64,000 nucleotides of DNA from Struthidea cinerea (GCA_013397865.1 VZTI01000427.1:34454-98453), one strand, 5' to 3'. Shown: positions 24,200 to 37,593, counted from the first letter of the stretch. A program made the numbers and translations. The notes: generated by a model from the letters alone, not told the origin.

Positions 24200-24551
24200 G
24201 GGGACCTAATTGTAGCCTTCCAGTACCTGAAGGAGCTACAGGAAAGAAGGAGAGAGACTGTTTCCAAGGGCCTGGAGTGCCAGGACACAGGGAATGGCTT
24301 CCCAGTGCCAGACGGCAGGGATGGATGGGATATTGGGAAGGAATTGTTCCCTGGGAGGGTGGGGAAGGGCTGGGATAGAATTCCCAGAGAAGCTGTGGCT
24401 GCCCCTGGATCCCTGGCAGTGCCCAAGGCCAGGTTGGACATTGGGGCTTGGAGCAGCCTGGGATGGTGGAAGGTGTCCCTGCCATGGCAGGGGTGGCACT
24501 GGATGGGCTTTGGGGTCCCTTCCAGCCCAAACCATTCCGTGATCCTGTGAT
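24200..24551 (+). mobile_element. CR1 LINE 3' fragment, group A
   Basis: It runs from GGGGACCTAATTGTAGCCTT (a well-kept older form of the 'RGDLIALYNYLK' codons) to CCAAACCATTCCGTGATCCT and GTGATTTT. It has GAAGCTGTGGCTGCCCCTGG where most group A copies have GCAGCTGTGG. Confidence 0.94.
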
Positions 24552-27500
24552 TTTCACTCAGCTGAGCTGCAATGTCCTGCAGCAATTTGGTTGTTCTTCA
24601 CACTGACGGATTACAAATTTACTGTTCCTCCCTAAAGATGCAGCCCTTTGAACTCCCACCAGCCACCAGCACTCTGAGGGTGCATTTTAGAGCAAAAGCT
24701 GTGACAGTGTCAGGACAGGAGCCTGCCTCCCTGTCACATCCTTTTGGGAAGCATTTCCTCTGCGCTGATGCGCTGTGGCTCCTTAACGGGCTGTGACAGC
24801 GCTGAGGAAAACACTCCTGGGAAGGAGCTGGACACTCTGGCTGTCTCCTCCACCTGCGGGGCCTTCTGCGCTTTTTGGGTTGATTCCAGTGCCTGCCAAA
24901 CCATCCCTGAGCAAGGCTCTTAACACACCTGAAGGGGCTGTGTGTGCATGGATGCAGCACAGCTTCTGGAATAACACAAATCAGGGAATTCTAGGGTTGA
25001 ATAAAGTTGGGACACATGAGGATTATTGATCCAGCTCCCTGGTGCAAGAGGAACTGCTCGAAACTAAAAAGAGATGACTCCCCACGAAGAGTTCATCTGT
25101 CCTCGACTGAGGTTGTATCAAGATATGATCCGTATTATATCAAGATATAAACTGTGCTTCTGAGGACTCGGGGATTGCTCCAGGGAAAAGGAATCTAAAA
25201 GGATGTATGGGGACAGCCAAAAAAGGATATTCAACAATTATTTCATTGAAGCAAAAGCAAGTTACAGCCCCCACCTCATCCACGGGATACACACTAAAAT
25301 AGAGAAACCAGAGGGGACAAACAACAGGGCCCTGCTGGTCCTGAAATGCAAAGATGTGAGAAATGTTCCTAATTTGAAGTTCTTCGGTTAAATGATTGCT
25401 TTAATTTCTGGTTGTTTCTTTGGGGGTTTGGCACTGCTGTTCCCTGTATCTGCATTTCCCTGTGCTGTGCTGAGAGGCAGCAGGAGGGAAGGAGATGGGG
25501 CTGGCACCCTCCTGCTCTTCCTTTTTCTCAAAACCTCCTCCCATTTCAGTGTCCCAAAGGCCAAAAAAACCGAGCTGGACCCAGCCCTCTCCCAGCTGAG
25601 CTGCTGGGACAAGACGGGAGATGGGAATAAAGTTACACAAGCAGAAACTGTGGAAGAGAGAAACTCAACACATTCCGGTTTAGAGCAAAAGGCCATCTCC
25701 AAACTGTGATTTTTCCAACTCTGACCAAAGCTCTGACAACTCCTCAGGTGAAACTGCTGGTCCTGAAACCCAGGCTGAATTTCCACCAGGAATTTTTGCA
25801 TTGAGCTGTAAACAAGACCCTACTGTTGGGATAATTCAGGAGCTTCCCGAAGGCTGACTTCTCTCCTGGAAAGAAGCAGCAGCTCCACACCTCTGGCATT
25901 TCCACGACCCAGAGCACGCAGCTGAGCAGTTCGGTTTCCTTTTCCACCACCAGAGTCAAGGTCTTTACACCAGAAGGCCCAACCTTGGCAAAACTCTCCT
26001 CGTGCCAATGGGCAGCGGAGAAATGGGAGCACGGTGTGACTTCTGCGAGCTGTCAAACAGGATTTATTAGGTCTGACACTAAACGAGCACGGCTCGTCTC
26101 AGAAGCCCCCTAAACCAAGCAGCACTAAGGAAAAGGACGTGAACTAGGGATAAACCACCTTCTGGTCATGGAAAACACGGCACGGTCCTTTTGGCTGGGA
26201 TTTTATCCCCTTTCTTGTACGTTCCACTGGACTTCAACCCAGCTCCCGTGGAGCGCAACTGGCAGGGATACCCAAAAGGCAACAAGGGGGGTAAGGGACC
26301 ATGTTTGGAAATGCTGGCCCAGGTTCCTGCTTTCCAAAGGGAAGGTGCACAAGATGGAAGGAGCTCCTGGCCCTTTCCTTCTGCCATTCCTGGAACGCCC
26401 TCGGGACTGGCCGGAGAGCAGGAGCTGGCCTGCGTGGGCAAGGATTTGTTGTGTTTCAAACTCTTCTCTTTTTTAAGGACCCTCTTCTGAGAAGAAACAG
26501 GAATTTGGGAAGGGGAGGATGCTGGAAAAGCTGGGAAGTTCAGAGAGGCAGATGGAGATGAAGAAGGCAAAAGGTCAAGACCAGCCTCAAAGATCAAGAG
26601 GGAGAACTCAAAGGTTTCAAGGATTAAGGGAGCAGAGAGATGACAGAGGGTGAGAGCAGCACGGGGTCAGGAGAAATGGGAGAGGAGCGTTAGCAACGAG
26701 ATTTTCCAGGAAAACAAGATGAACTGATATGGAAAAAAACCCAGGATTTATTCCCAGGAGAGATAAGAGAGAAAAAACTAGCTGGGTGAAAGGCAATAGT
26801 GGTATTAGGCCGCAGATCAAGCCACAAATTGGGGTCAAACCCCCAAAAAGCTTTGCCTGGGAATTCAAATAATACCAGATTCACAGATAATGACTGTGTA
26901 ATGTGGAGAATTAGCTGAGAATCAGTAATTAGAAAAAGGATCCCCAGGCAACAGAGTGGAATTAATTCATCAGTCACCCTGAGTAAAAACTAGCAAACAG
27001 TAAAATTCAGCAAAAATAAAAATACAGTTTAAAAATAAATGGAAAAGGTTTGTGTGCCCTGGGCCAGTCACATACATGGAATTTCAAGCTTTTGTAGGAT
27101 TGAAATCTCTATGATTCCACGACATTCCCGGCCTCCTCTGGACACGAACACACAGGAACTTTGAGGAAATCCAAGCAGAACCAGAACCCCAGGACGGCAC
27201 GGCACCACAAAATCCCGCTCTGATCACCAGCGGCTCCAGTCCACGAGGGTTTAATTAAATTTCATTGAAATGCAAGAAAAGAGCTGCTCTTCAATCCTTC
27301 CCCAAATAGCTCTGCTTTGGTTTTCCTCCTCGTGATGGAAGAATGCGTGTGGAAATCCAATTGCCCTCCCTAAATCCACAGGTCTGTTCCGCAGTTATTA
27401 GAAGGGGAATCAATTCCTTGCCAAAATGAAACTGGAAGTAAACAACTTAAATCAGCAGATTTGTTTCATTTCCTCCGTATTTTGCATGCTTATTCAGCTC

Positions 27501-30500
27501 AGGTATTTGCATTGCCACGAGGATCCCAATCCATTCCAGAATCCATCATGAGGAATAAAAAAATGCACATTAATTCAATATATTCAGCCGCTTTTCCAGT
27601 CACCTGCTGTGAAATGTATTTTCTTTTTGTGGTCTAGACCAAAGAGGAGACTCTGCGTCTCCGTATGCAAATGCACTTCAAATGATCACTGGAAACCAAC
27701 TTCACTGGAAGGGAAATCATGGAAAGCATTGGACTTATCCATCCTCTACAGACTTTCACTGGAACAGGTCATTTTCCCAGTTTAAACCCCTGAATTCACC
27801 AGTCACTTCCAGTTAGAGGGTTCTGTGCAGGTGACACACCCAGTGCTGAGTTTGGCAGAGGAATTAAACACTCTCTCAGTTCACATTCCCTGTTTTATCC
27901 CCACAGATCTGGGCTGTTGCTGGAAAATCTCCTCCCTTCTCCTTGATTTTTCTCATCAGCTCCCCAAAAGGTACAAAAAAGGCAGAGTTTTCTCAGCCCA
28001 CACAACACAAACCCAGCCTCCATTCCCAGTCTGCCCAACAAGGAATTCTGGAAGGGAATCACACTTCCAAAAGATCAAATGTTGGCCCCAGATATATTTA
28101 TTAAAGCAGCAGGTGAACTTTGTGTATAAAACAGGAAAAGAGAAAATCTCCGTTTTTTAAACATCAATAACAACTTTTCCCAATGGAAAACAAAGCTGCC
28201 TTGAGCCCCTCACCTGGGTTGCCACTGTCTCCTTGACAACAGAACTTGGAAAAATGGGATAAAATCTGCATTTTACAATAGAAATGCAAAATCTCTTCTC
28301 CCTAAGGGCAGAAATGAGTATTTTTTACTGTTTAATAGACTTTCTGCTGCTAAAATTGACATGGCTGGAGCTGCACGAGCCTATTCCAGCTTTGCCTGGA
28401 GGAAAATTTTATAGGAGCTTTCCACTGCCTCCAACTTATTCCAGGATTTTGGACAACTGGTAACTAAAGAGGAAGGTGCGAGGAGAAAAATAAATCCCAT
28501 CATGAATCCAGAAGATGGTGGAAATTGAGATTTCTGAAAGATGAAGAACTGACCCCGCAGCAGCAGCACCTCCATCAATCCTCCTGCAGTGACCCCACTT
28601 AGAAATATTGGGCTTTTCCCATCTATTTTGTGCTTTAAAGCAGATTTTTTGGGAGCATCTCTTAAATCGGTCCTAAAAAGAAAACCAGGGCAGGGCTGGG
28701 CAATGTAATCTAGGTCAGATTTTTGGCACGAGGCACAGCTGACCCTTTCCGTACCAGGCACGATCCCAAAATTCCTTCAGCAGGGCTTTTTTAAACTCTG
28801 AATTCTGCTTTGCGTGGCTTTCTCTGCAGGAAGTTGGGAAACGGCCGCTTGGATTCACAAGCACAGGAGTCTGACCCCAGCAGAGATGGGATCCCACCCC
28901 ACACAGCCAGGGAAAATCCCGGGACAGCGGCAGCTTAAAGCTGGCAACAGCCACGTTATTCCCATTTCCCGTCTCTCCCAGGGGACAGAAATCACGGGAT
29001 GGGAGGAGCAGAGCTCATCGCTTCCCCTGACTGAGGAATCTCCTTTCCCACTCCAGCAGCATCCTCAGTTTTCCCAGCAAGGAGCTGCTTCCCCCTCATT
29101 TGTCTCCGAATTACCACCAGAGCCACTTATTTCCATTTTCTACTCATTTTGGGGTTTTTTTGCAGCATGAGATTCAGGTTGAAGGCAGGAAGAGCGCCTG
29201 AAGCACAAAGATCCCTGTTTTCCATGACTTTCAGGTGAAGAACCACCGACTTGGATCATCCCAAGATATCCACAGAGTTTCAGGATATATTTGGCTTCGG
29301 GAAGGATTTCCCCCTCTTTTTGGGAGGAAAACCGAGCTGTGCTGAGCGTGGGTGAACTCCCAACACCCAGCTGGGCACTGGAAAGCACTGGGAGAATTGG
29401 GGGATGGACTGGAAGCCCCTGTGTGCCACGGCAGGGTGACAGCAGCTCGTGTCTCATTCCGGACACCTGGGGGACATCTGGTGCTGCTGGAAAACCAAAG
29501 GAGTCGGGAAGGGGATCCAAGCGCTCCCGGGGGCCTCGGGCAGGGGCTTTGGGGAGATGCTGCCCTGAGCCCTCCCATCCCATCTGCTGGGAAAAACCAG
29601 GGCTGTGGAGCATCCCCCCTGGCAAAGCTGGGCTGCGTCCCTGCCCACATCACACCTCTGAGCGCTGACTGCAAGGAAATCATGGAAAAAAAAGGAATTT
29701 TCACCAAAATACTTGATTTCCTTTGCCGTCTCTTCACAGACCCCTCAAAATTCCCCCTTTTTTAAACGGGAACAGCCATGGTGAGTTGGAATATTTTCAG
29801 TATTTCCACCTGATAGGTGGAAAGGAGCAACCTGAGGCAAGGAAGGAGTGACCTGAGACCTTCACGACGCCTGTAAATCCCACCCGAAGCTCTCAGCATG
29901 CACGTTCTGACTCCAGGACCAGGATTTGCCATCCCCTTTTCCGACCCCAAAGCAACCACGGATAGCACAGGGTTAAACCGTGCCAGTCCCAATTCCTAAC
30001 GCTGTATTATCCATAGGATATGGGCTATTACAGCAATTCCCGTTGCCTGAATGGTTATTAGGCCGCTAAAATTGTAGCAGAGGGTGCAGGAACCCAGAAT
30101 CAGTCTTGAGGTCAAAAAGATCTCAGAGAAACGAACCCTTCCTGCTCCCAGTCTGCATTTTAGAGGTGGATTCTCTGTGATCCCGTTTAATTTCCCTACA
30201 TTTTGACCACAGGATTTTCCTGATGGAAGCTCACCCCTCGACTTCCATCAGAAATCCATCACCAATTCCAACGGGCACGGAACTGGGCCTTCCCTCACCT
30301 CCACAACGCTGGCCAGGATCTGCTGGGAATCAGCCCCAGTCCAACCCTTGCTCCAAGGGAAACCCAAACCTCTTATGGGACCTTAATCTCCAAAAAAGAC
30401 ACCAAAGGTCATCTCCGGGCTGGAGTCACACCAATGGTGGCCTCAGGGAGGATGTTCTGAGATGAAAACTTCCATCCCTGTTCTACAACTGCCGAAGTTC

Positions 30501-30556
30501 TGCACCCAAGAATCTCTATTTGACCCCCAAATCCAGGGTGAATCCCAGCCAAAGAA
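24552..30556. other. Longest repeat-poor intronic stretch, 6 kb
   Basis: I saw no CR1, minisatellite or exon. There is a short direct repeat TATCAAGATAT at about 25117 and 25139. The A/T-rich part 26860-28200 contains no recognisable feature, but its composition resembles slowly evolving intronic DNA. Confidence 0.5.
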
Positions 30557-30684
30557 CCCCAGGATGGTTTGGCTTGGAAGGACCTTAGAGCTCACCCAGT
30601 TCCATGGGCAGGGACACCTTCCACTGTCCCAGGCTGCTCCAAGCCCCAATGTCCAGCCTGGCCTTGGACACTGCCAGGGATGGG
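30557..30684 (-). mobile_element. CR1 3' terminal fragment, antisense
   Basis: AGGATGGTTTGGCTTGGAAG through GGACACTGCCAGGGATGGGA. About 130 bases. Confidence 0.92.
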
Positions 30685-33154
30685 ACATCAGGGCGGTCCC
30701 GTGCTCTTCTTTCCATAATCCCTGAAAACTTCCAGTGAGAAGGAGAAGTTCCACGTGTGTTCGACTCCCAGGAAGCTCTGACAAGCAGGAGTTCTTGAGT
30801 TTCCTACCCTTTTAGGGCCAGGAGGAACCATCCAGATCAATTAATCCTCAGAAACACAAAAGCAACCCCCAAACCCCCTTTTTCCCCATTCCCTAAATGG
30901 GGAATCAAACCTAAAGCTTCTCCAGCAGAACAAGATCCCTTTTCCACCAGGAAGGAACGCGGGAAGGGGACGGAGCTGTCGCCAAGCACTCTGTCCCAGT
31001 GACTGATAAATGCACCAGAGGGAGCCCTGCAATCCCCCAGCACCCCACCAGTCCCATGGGATCTGACCCTACAGCGAGGAATTCACGGGGAAAGCTTCAC
31101 GGGACACTCCCTATGAAGGAGAAGAGCCACAAGGTGTTGAAAACACAAATAAATTCTCTCTGCCATGTGCTCTGCTGCAGCATGGAGACAAAACCATTCC
31201 CATTTCACCTCACCAGTAACTCCAGCCCGAATGCTACTCCCTGCCTCGGGCTCGTGGTTGTATTTTAGGGTATCCAGTGCCTCCCATCCCATGGATTAGG
31301 AAATGGCTTTTGCTGTCACAAGGACAGCTTTCTGTTCCTATTATTACAAGCCAGACACTGCAAACGCCACCCCAAGAACGGGAATTTCAGACGCATCCCC
31401 CAAGGCCTCTGAGGGGATGTTTAAAACCAGAGAGGCACAAACCCTCAAGTGTGAGCGATCCCATTTCCCAAGGGAAATAAATTCCCTGGAAAAGGACACA
31501 GCCATATTTTGAGGAGGTCTGGGGATGGGAAGAGGATCTGCCCACCTTCATGTCTGACCTTCACTTTAAAGCTGGGTTTTATCGGCTGATCCCACTGCTG
31601 GAGGGTCTCCAGGGGATCCTTCCAGCATTCCCAGCCTGGTGGCCATTCCTTGGGTGGCCACAGGTGTCTCCATGACCACGTGGACGGTTCCCTTAATTTT
31701 TTTTTCCCCTAATTAATCCCCGGCAGGACTCGCTCAGGAGGGCCCGCAAGGCAACCTTGTCCCAGATTCCAGCAGGTGTCACTGTGGGCAACGCTATGGG
31801 AAAATCCAGCGGGGGAAAACGTTGGACTCGAAGGGAAAACTCCCCTCAGGGTAATTAATATTTGGGCTTTTCCTTAACGTAATCGCTGATTGTATTTTTT
31901 TCCCTGTTTTTAAAGATCAAAAGGCATTGTCTGTGTTCACTTCTTCAGGGCTGGAGGGTGGAAATCATGGAATATTTTAAGTAAGGACCACTTTGGGTTT
32001 TCTTTCTGGGGTTCACTCCCACCAAAATTAGCCCATGCACGTCTGTAAGTAGGGATACACGGGTGAGAATCAGGGAATTTTGGAAACTGCTGAACGAATT
32101 CCCAGGAGGAGATGCCCAAAAGACCAGACATCCACACGCTCTCCTTCCAAGCTTATCCCAAAGGACCCAGCACAGAAATTTCTGCAAAGCTCTCAGCACA
32201 AGACAGGAACCTCATCCATGGGGAAATCTATCCCAAAAATCAGGGAAGTCAGGAGCACTGTTCGGGAAGAGGGAGCTTGAGCTGTGCCACCTCCACCACA
32301 GCAAACCCCCACCAATGCCCAAATGTTAATTAAATTTCAGGCAGAATTAATTGATTGGATTTGCTCCACCCAGGAAGTGAAGGACAGCCACCAACCCACC
32401 AGTCCCAACCTGTCTGCAGCAAAGAAAATGCCTGGAAGAGCAGATTCCATGGGTTCCTGGCCCCAGCAGTGCTGCAAAGCCTCTGAAAACTGGGATCAGT
32501 AAACAAAGAGGCACTGGGAAATCAGGAACAAGGCTGGACCAGGAAAGAGACAACTGGGAGCTCCTGAGTTGTCCCCGTGACCTCTCTGTTGTCCCAGGTG
32601 CCATCAGAAAATCCACATCCATCCTGTGTGTCTCTAATAGAGCCTGCAAATCCACCAGGGCAAACAATAAATTATGGATTTGCTTAAATCCTTTCTTTTC
32701 ATATCTGTGAAACCCTGGAAAACATCTAAGATTACAGCAAAAAATGGTTTCTTTTGCTTTTTTCCTTTCTTTCCTAGCTGGAAAAGCTGGATCAGCTGGA
32801 GAATCCGCTTAGAGAGCATAAAAATATCTCCCAGATAGGTTAAATCCAAGTGGAAACGGGGAATATTTAAATCCCAACACCTGCATAACCTATAAAAATT
32901 GACATTTTATCAGTGACCTCCTGAAAACCTGATCATCCACTCAATGCCCCGTCGCCAAAAATAATAATAAATTAAAGCGAGAAAATCCTGGGATGAAGCA
33001 AATTTGGGGAAGTTTTCTTCTGTTTGATGCTGCCTTTGCCATGTCTGGTGACCACGGCACCACTGGAGTGGCTTTTCCCACCACTGGGAGGTTGATTGAG
33101 GAGAAGGAGGTGGCCAAAGAAGGGGGAAAAGCTGGAAAAGCGCTGGAAAGGGCT
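30685..33154. other. Unique intronic sequence
   Basis: No gene or repeat recognised over 2.5 kb. Confidence 0.45.
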
Positions 33155-33540
33155 GCAGTACTGACGCAGGGGCAAGGACCTTGCTCATCAGACGGAGAAA
33201 GGCAAAGCCGTTCATTGCACAGTCAGAATTCCCTAAATCCCAGCACCCAACAGGATATCACATCCTAGAAACAGGAAAGATGTTCCCCACAGTGTCCCCC
33301 AATCACCTGGGGCATTGCACAGATTTCACCTATGATGGTAACAGGCAAACAATGCCCTGTAAGGCCCCAAACTGCAATGAACACTTCTCACAGGCCCAGT
33401 CTGTCCATAAACACACAATCCTCTCTCAGTCCATCCCCGGTGACCTGGATGCACTCCCAGGGTCACCTCCGGGCCCAGGACAGAGCCCCTCTCTGATCCT
33501 CAGGGCCTGTCTCTCTTCCAGCACACAGTGCATCCCAACA
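33155..33540. repeat. Unidentified dispersed repeat X, copy 2
   Basis: Same orientation and extent as 1206-1590. Shared words include AGGATATCACATCCTA, GCAAACAATGCCCT and GGTGACCTGGATGCACTCCC. The flanks do not match, so the edges of the shared block probably approximate the element's ends or the limits of a truncated copy. Confidence 0.75.
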
Positions 33541-33604
33541 AAGGACGATGCTATTCAAGAGGCAGCTGGAGAACAGGGAACTACAGAGCTCTCTTGGAGG
33601 AGGC

Positions 33605-33808
33605 ACGGTTTGGGTTGGAAGGGACATTAAGGATCAGCTCATTCCACCCCTGCCATGGGCAGGGACACCTTCCACTGTCCCAGGCTGCTCCAAGCCCCAG
33701 TGCCCAGCCTGGCCTTGGGCACTGCCAGGGATCCAGGGGCAGCCACAGCTTCTCTGGGCACCCTGTGCCAGGGCCTGCCCACCCTCCCAGGGAACAATTC
33801 CTTCCCTG
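33605..33808 (-). mobile_element. CR1 LINE 3' fragment, group A, antisense
   Basis: It runs from GGTTTGGGTTGGAAGGGACA to CCTCCCAGGGAACAATTCCT. It has the AGCTCATTCCACCCC 3' variant also found in the 37594-38064 copy (GAATGAGCTGATCCTTAA in sense). Confidence 0.94.
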
Positions 33809-34429
33809 ACAGCTGAGAAAATCTCCTTCCAACACCCAAGTCCCACCCTTCTGAGTGTCCTTTGGGATTCTCGTGGAGGTTTCCATGAAGCCATGTGCTT
33901 TGGACAGCCGGAGGAGATGGAATTCCCCAGCTGGGGTGCTCTGGCCTAACTCCAGTGGATTTTACAACATGCACTTGAAGGAAAACCAACAACCCAGTTC
34001 CTCTGCTTGGGCTTTAGCAAAAGAGCCCAGAGACAAGGGCAGGGGGACTCCTGACAGTAAATGAGATCTTAATAAATTCCCCCGGTCTCCAGAGGAACCC
34101 AGCTTCCCTTGCAAAGCCTCTGCAAAAAGATCCCTCTGATACCACTGGGATTTTCAGCCTAAACAGAAGCTGCTTCTTGAGAGGCTTCAAAACTCATTTC
34201 AGAAATCTCAGTTAAAAAGAGAACATCGTTCCCTGCCTGGAAAGTGATTTGGCAGAGGCCAAAAGCTGCTCCTTGCACCTGACACAAACACCCCACAGGC
34301 CTGAAGTTCCCACACGTGCCAAGGGCATGGAACTCCAGGAAAAGCATTCCCATGTGCTCAGCACAGGGATTTCATTGGGGAAAAAAGAGGAGTTTGATGT
34401 TAAACCAAACGGGAAGAGATGGCAACAGA
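33809..34429. other. Unique intronic sequence
   Basis: Nothing recognised. Confidence 0.45.
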
Positions 34430-34739
34430 TTCTCCAGCCCTCTGGTGAGACCCCACCTGCAGTGGGTGTCTGATCTGGGACCTGGAGCTGCTGGAGTGAA
34501 TCCAGAGGAGCCACGGAGCTGCTCCAGGGCTGGAGCCCCTCTGCTCTGGAGCCAGGCTGGGAGAGCTGGGGGTGCTCACCTGAAGAGGAGAAGGCTCCAG
34601 GGAAACCTCAGAGCCCCTTCCAGGGCCTAAAGGGGCTCCAGGAGAGCTGGAGAGGGACTGGGGACAAGGGATGGAGGGACAGGACACAGGGAACGGCTTC
34701 CCAGTGCCAGAGGGCAGGGATGGACGGGATATTGGGAAG
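34430..34739 (+). mobile_element. CR1 LINE fragment, group A, missing its 3' end
   Basis: It begins near CTGGTGAGACCCCACCTGCA (the 'ALVRPHL' codons of CR1 ORF2) and breaks off at GGGATATTGGGAAG, where other copies continue with GAATTGTTCCCTGGG. Loss of the 3' end is unusual for a CR1 insertion and implies a later deletion. Confidence 0.92.
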
Positions 34740-35985
34740 TTATCACAGTCCCAAAGTTTTCTCACTGGCATCCCCCTCTAACAATAAGTTTTGTGGATCT
34801 GCGTGGAAGAAAAACCCCAAATCCTGCCCCATTTCTACCACGGCAGGAGAACAGAGGATGATGGGCAATAAACACACACAGGGATGACCACGTTCCCGAC
34901 AAGAACCCCCAGAAACCAGGGAATGCTGAACTCCTTTCCTACGGTAACACAAGCAGGAGCTAATTTACAATTCCCTTCACGTGCTCAATGCCCACATTAA
35001 AGGAAATCCAAAGGAAAACTTCGCGCCAAACAACCCCTTTTATCCCAAGTCAGCTCCTGCCACTGACCCCATTGCACTCCTGCACTCCAGCTTTTCCAGC
35101 TGCATTTTATTTCCTGATGCTCTTTTCCCCCCCCCGAAAAGCTTTCATTTCCTGGTGCACCTGCCAACCCAAAGCCGTGTTCTCATGAACATAATTTGAA
35201 AAATTAATGGAAGTACAACTCCAGTCGAAATTCTGTCCACCTGCGATGGACTCGGCCGTGACTGGAGCTGTTCCGATGCCCCCACAGGCAGCATTTCCCT
35301 CCTCTGTCCCCCAGCTCCTTCAGTGAATACACCCCAGAGCGCTTCCTTGGATTAAAAAAACAAAAAAGATAAATAAAATAATAACATTAAAATATTTCTT
35401 CTTCCCCAAAACCTTTAACTCTTCCCTGTTTATTTTGAATTCTTCCCCAAAGCTGATTCATAGCTCGGCAGCAGACCAACATCAGCTTTGGTGCTGGCAG
35501 ATCCTGCAGGACGGACCAGGGACCCTTTATCCTCACTCCTAAATAAGCCTAAAAACCACTAATTCTATGGAAAGCTCATTAATTTTGCACATTTTCCCCT
35601 CTTCTATTCACTGTTGCCACACGAGTCCACAAAAGCAGGACTGTGCTCAGCCTCTGTTAATTAACCAGAGGCATCCCAAGGCCTTCTGATCCATACTAAT
35701 TGGGCAGCGTGGAGCGGGAAGGATGCTCAGCATCTCTGCAGGAAGGCCCAGGACAGCTTTTAAAGATGAATTAAGCCACAAAATCTCCCCCAAGATCCCC
35801 ACTCTCCACCAGGAGCCACAATAGAAGGAGCTCCACGAGCAACAGGGAGGAATTTTGGTTTGTTTTTTTTTTCATTTTATTTTTTTACCATTTGTGCCTT
35901 TCAAAATTCAGCCTTTAATTGGGATTTTGGAAAAAAAGGAAGAGAAAAGAGACAAAGCTGGCAAGCAACACTCAGGACGTGAACT
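34740..35985. other. Unique intronic sequence
   Basis: It is A/T-rich with T and A runs near 35360-35400 and 35860-35890. Nothing else recognised. Confidence 0.5.
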
Positions 35986-36217
35986 GAGCTGCTGAAGGGG
36001 CTGCAGACAGGAGCTGGGATCCCGGATTTCAGCACCCAGAGCTGAGCTGCTGAAGGGGCTGCAGGCAGGAGCTGGGATCCCGGATTTCAGCACCCAGAGC
36101 TGAGCTGCTGAAGGGGCTGCAGGCAGGAGCTGGGATCCCGGATTTCAGCACCCAGAGCTGAGCTGCTGAAGGGGCTGCAGGCAGGAGCTGGGATCCCAGA
36201 TTTCAGCACCCAGAGCT
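35986..36217. repeat. 58-bp tandem repeat, 4 copies
   Basis: Units begin with GAGCTGCTGAAGGGGCTGCA at 35986, 36044, 36102 and 36160. Period 58 bp, near-identical, with GACAGG versus GGCAGG and CCCGG versus CCCAG differences at the two ends. Confidence 0.97.
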
Positions 36218-36640
36218 GCAGGAAGTGTCCATCCCCAGCACCCTGTGCCTGTGGGGCTCAGCACATTTCCCTGCCTCTCCCCCAGTCAGGCTCTGCTGTT
36301 TGTCCAGGGATTCACTGGGAGCCAAGGCCAGGCTGCCTGGGGCTGCAGGAAGCACCTCAGTGGCACTCGGACCTCAGCAGTGCATTCAAGCCGGTTAAAA
36401 TATTGAATATTAACGCTTCCAGTGACAGAACCCCCCAAACGCACGCGGGGAGATGCCAGAATGGCATGCCCAGCGCTCCCAAGCTGGAACTGGTTTCCTG
36501 TCAGCCCAGGACGAGCCACTGAAGTGGTTTGCAGCTGGATTTGGGGCAATTAGCCACGTTTGTATTTAAATATCTATTTACACTGCAGCCATGGGATACA
36601 AATATTCTGCATTTCAGTGTGTTACAAAGTGTTATCGGAG
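36218..36640. other. Unique intronic sequence
   Basis: Nothing recognised. Confidence 0.45.
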
Positions 36641-36757
36641 AACCACGGAATAGTTCGGGTTGGAAGGGACTTTGAAGTCCATCCCTGTGCCATGGGCCAG
36701 GACAACTTCCACTATCCCAGGGTGCTCCAAGCCCTGTCCAGCCTGGCCTGGAACACT
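36641..36757 (-). mobile_element. CR1 3' terminal fragment, antisense
   Basis: ACGGAATAGTTCGGGTTGGA through CCTGTCCAGCCTGGCCTGGA. Confidence 0.9.
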
Positions 36758-36775
36758 CTAAATTTCTATACATCC

Positions 36776-36896
36776 GGTAAAAAACTACCAAAAAAAAACC
36801 CAAAATAAAATTTTAAAAAATAGAAAGAAAAAAAGGAAAGAAAAAAATAGAAAATAAAAAAAAATTTTAAAAGAAAATAAATATATATACATAAAA
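36776..36896. repeat. A-rich low-complexity sequence at a gap edge
   Basis: Long A runs broken by T and G lead straight into the N gap. Confidence 0.9.
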
Positions 36897-37186
36897 NNNN
36901 NNNNNNNNNNNNNNNNNNNNNNNNNNNNNNNNNNNNNNNNNNNNNNNNNNNNNNNNNNNNNNNNNNNNNNNNNNNNNNNNNNNNNNNNNNNNNNNNNNNN
37001 NNNNNNNNNNNNNNNNNNNNNNNNNNNNNNNNNNNNNNNNNNNNNNNNNNNNNNNNNNNNNNNNNNNNNNNNNNNNNNNNNNNNNNNNNNNNNNNNNNNN
37101 NNNNNNNNNNNNNNNNNNNNNNNNNNNNNNNNNNNNNNNNNNNNNNNNNNNNNNNNNNNNNNNNNNNNNNNNNNNNNNNNNNNNNN
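36897..37186. other. Assembly gap, 290 N
   Basis: A run of N flanked on both sides by A-rich simple repeat. Confidence 0.98.
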
Positions 37187-37257
37187 AAATAAAAATAAAT
37201 ATAAACATAAAAATAAATAAATAAAAATAAATAAAAATAAATAAAAATAAATAAAAA
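37187..37257. repeat. Simple repeat (AAATAAATAA)n
   Basis: AAATAAAAATAAATA-type units run off the gap. Confidence 0.95.
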
Positions 37258-37593
37258 CTCTCTCAAGTTCTGGATACACAACAAACAAGGCAAATCCACG
37301 TGACATAGTTCAGACCTGACATTATCTGCACAAAAACCAATCTGCAGTGTTTTGTAAGCAAATCAAAGCGCCTTTGTCGCTGTCTCTCGCTCCAGCTGCT
37401 CAGATTCCCACACACAACGTCTTCCAGGGATTACCAGGCTAAATCCCAGACAGCAAAGGAGCAGCCAGGGCACCGGATTAGGAAATGCAGGAGATGAAAA
37501 TGCCAACGAGACCTCAATTGAACCTCCTCCTGCGCATCTGTAACCACAGAGCTTGGAAATCTCGAATGATTCTCTCTGGGGCACCAACAGCAA
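37258..37593. other. Unique intronic sequence
   Basis: Nothing recognised. Confidence 0.45.

Noticed and set aside
36766..37306. Frames across the second gap with runs of F, I, Y and L resembling a membrane protein
   Set aside because: They are produced by A/T-rich simple repeat and N.
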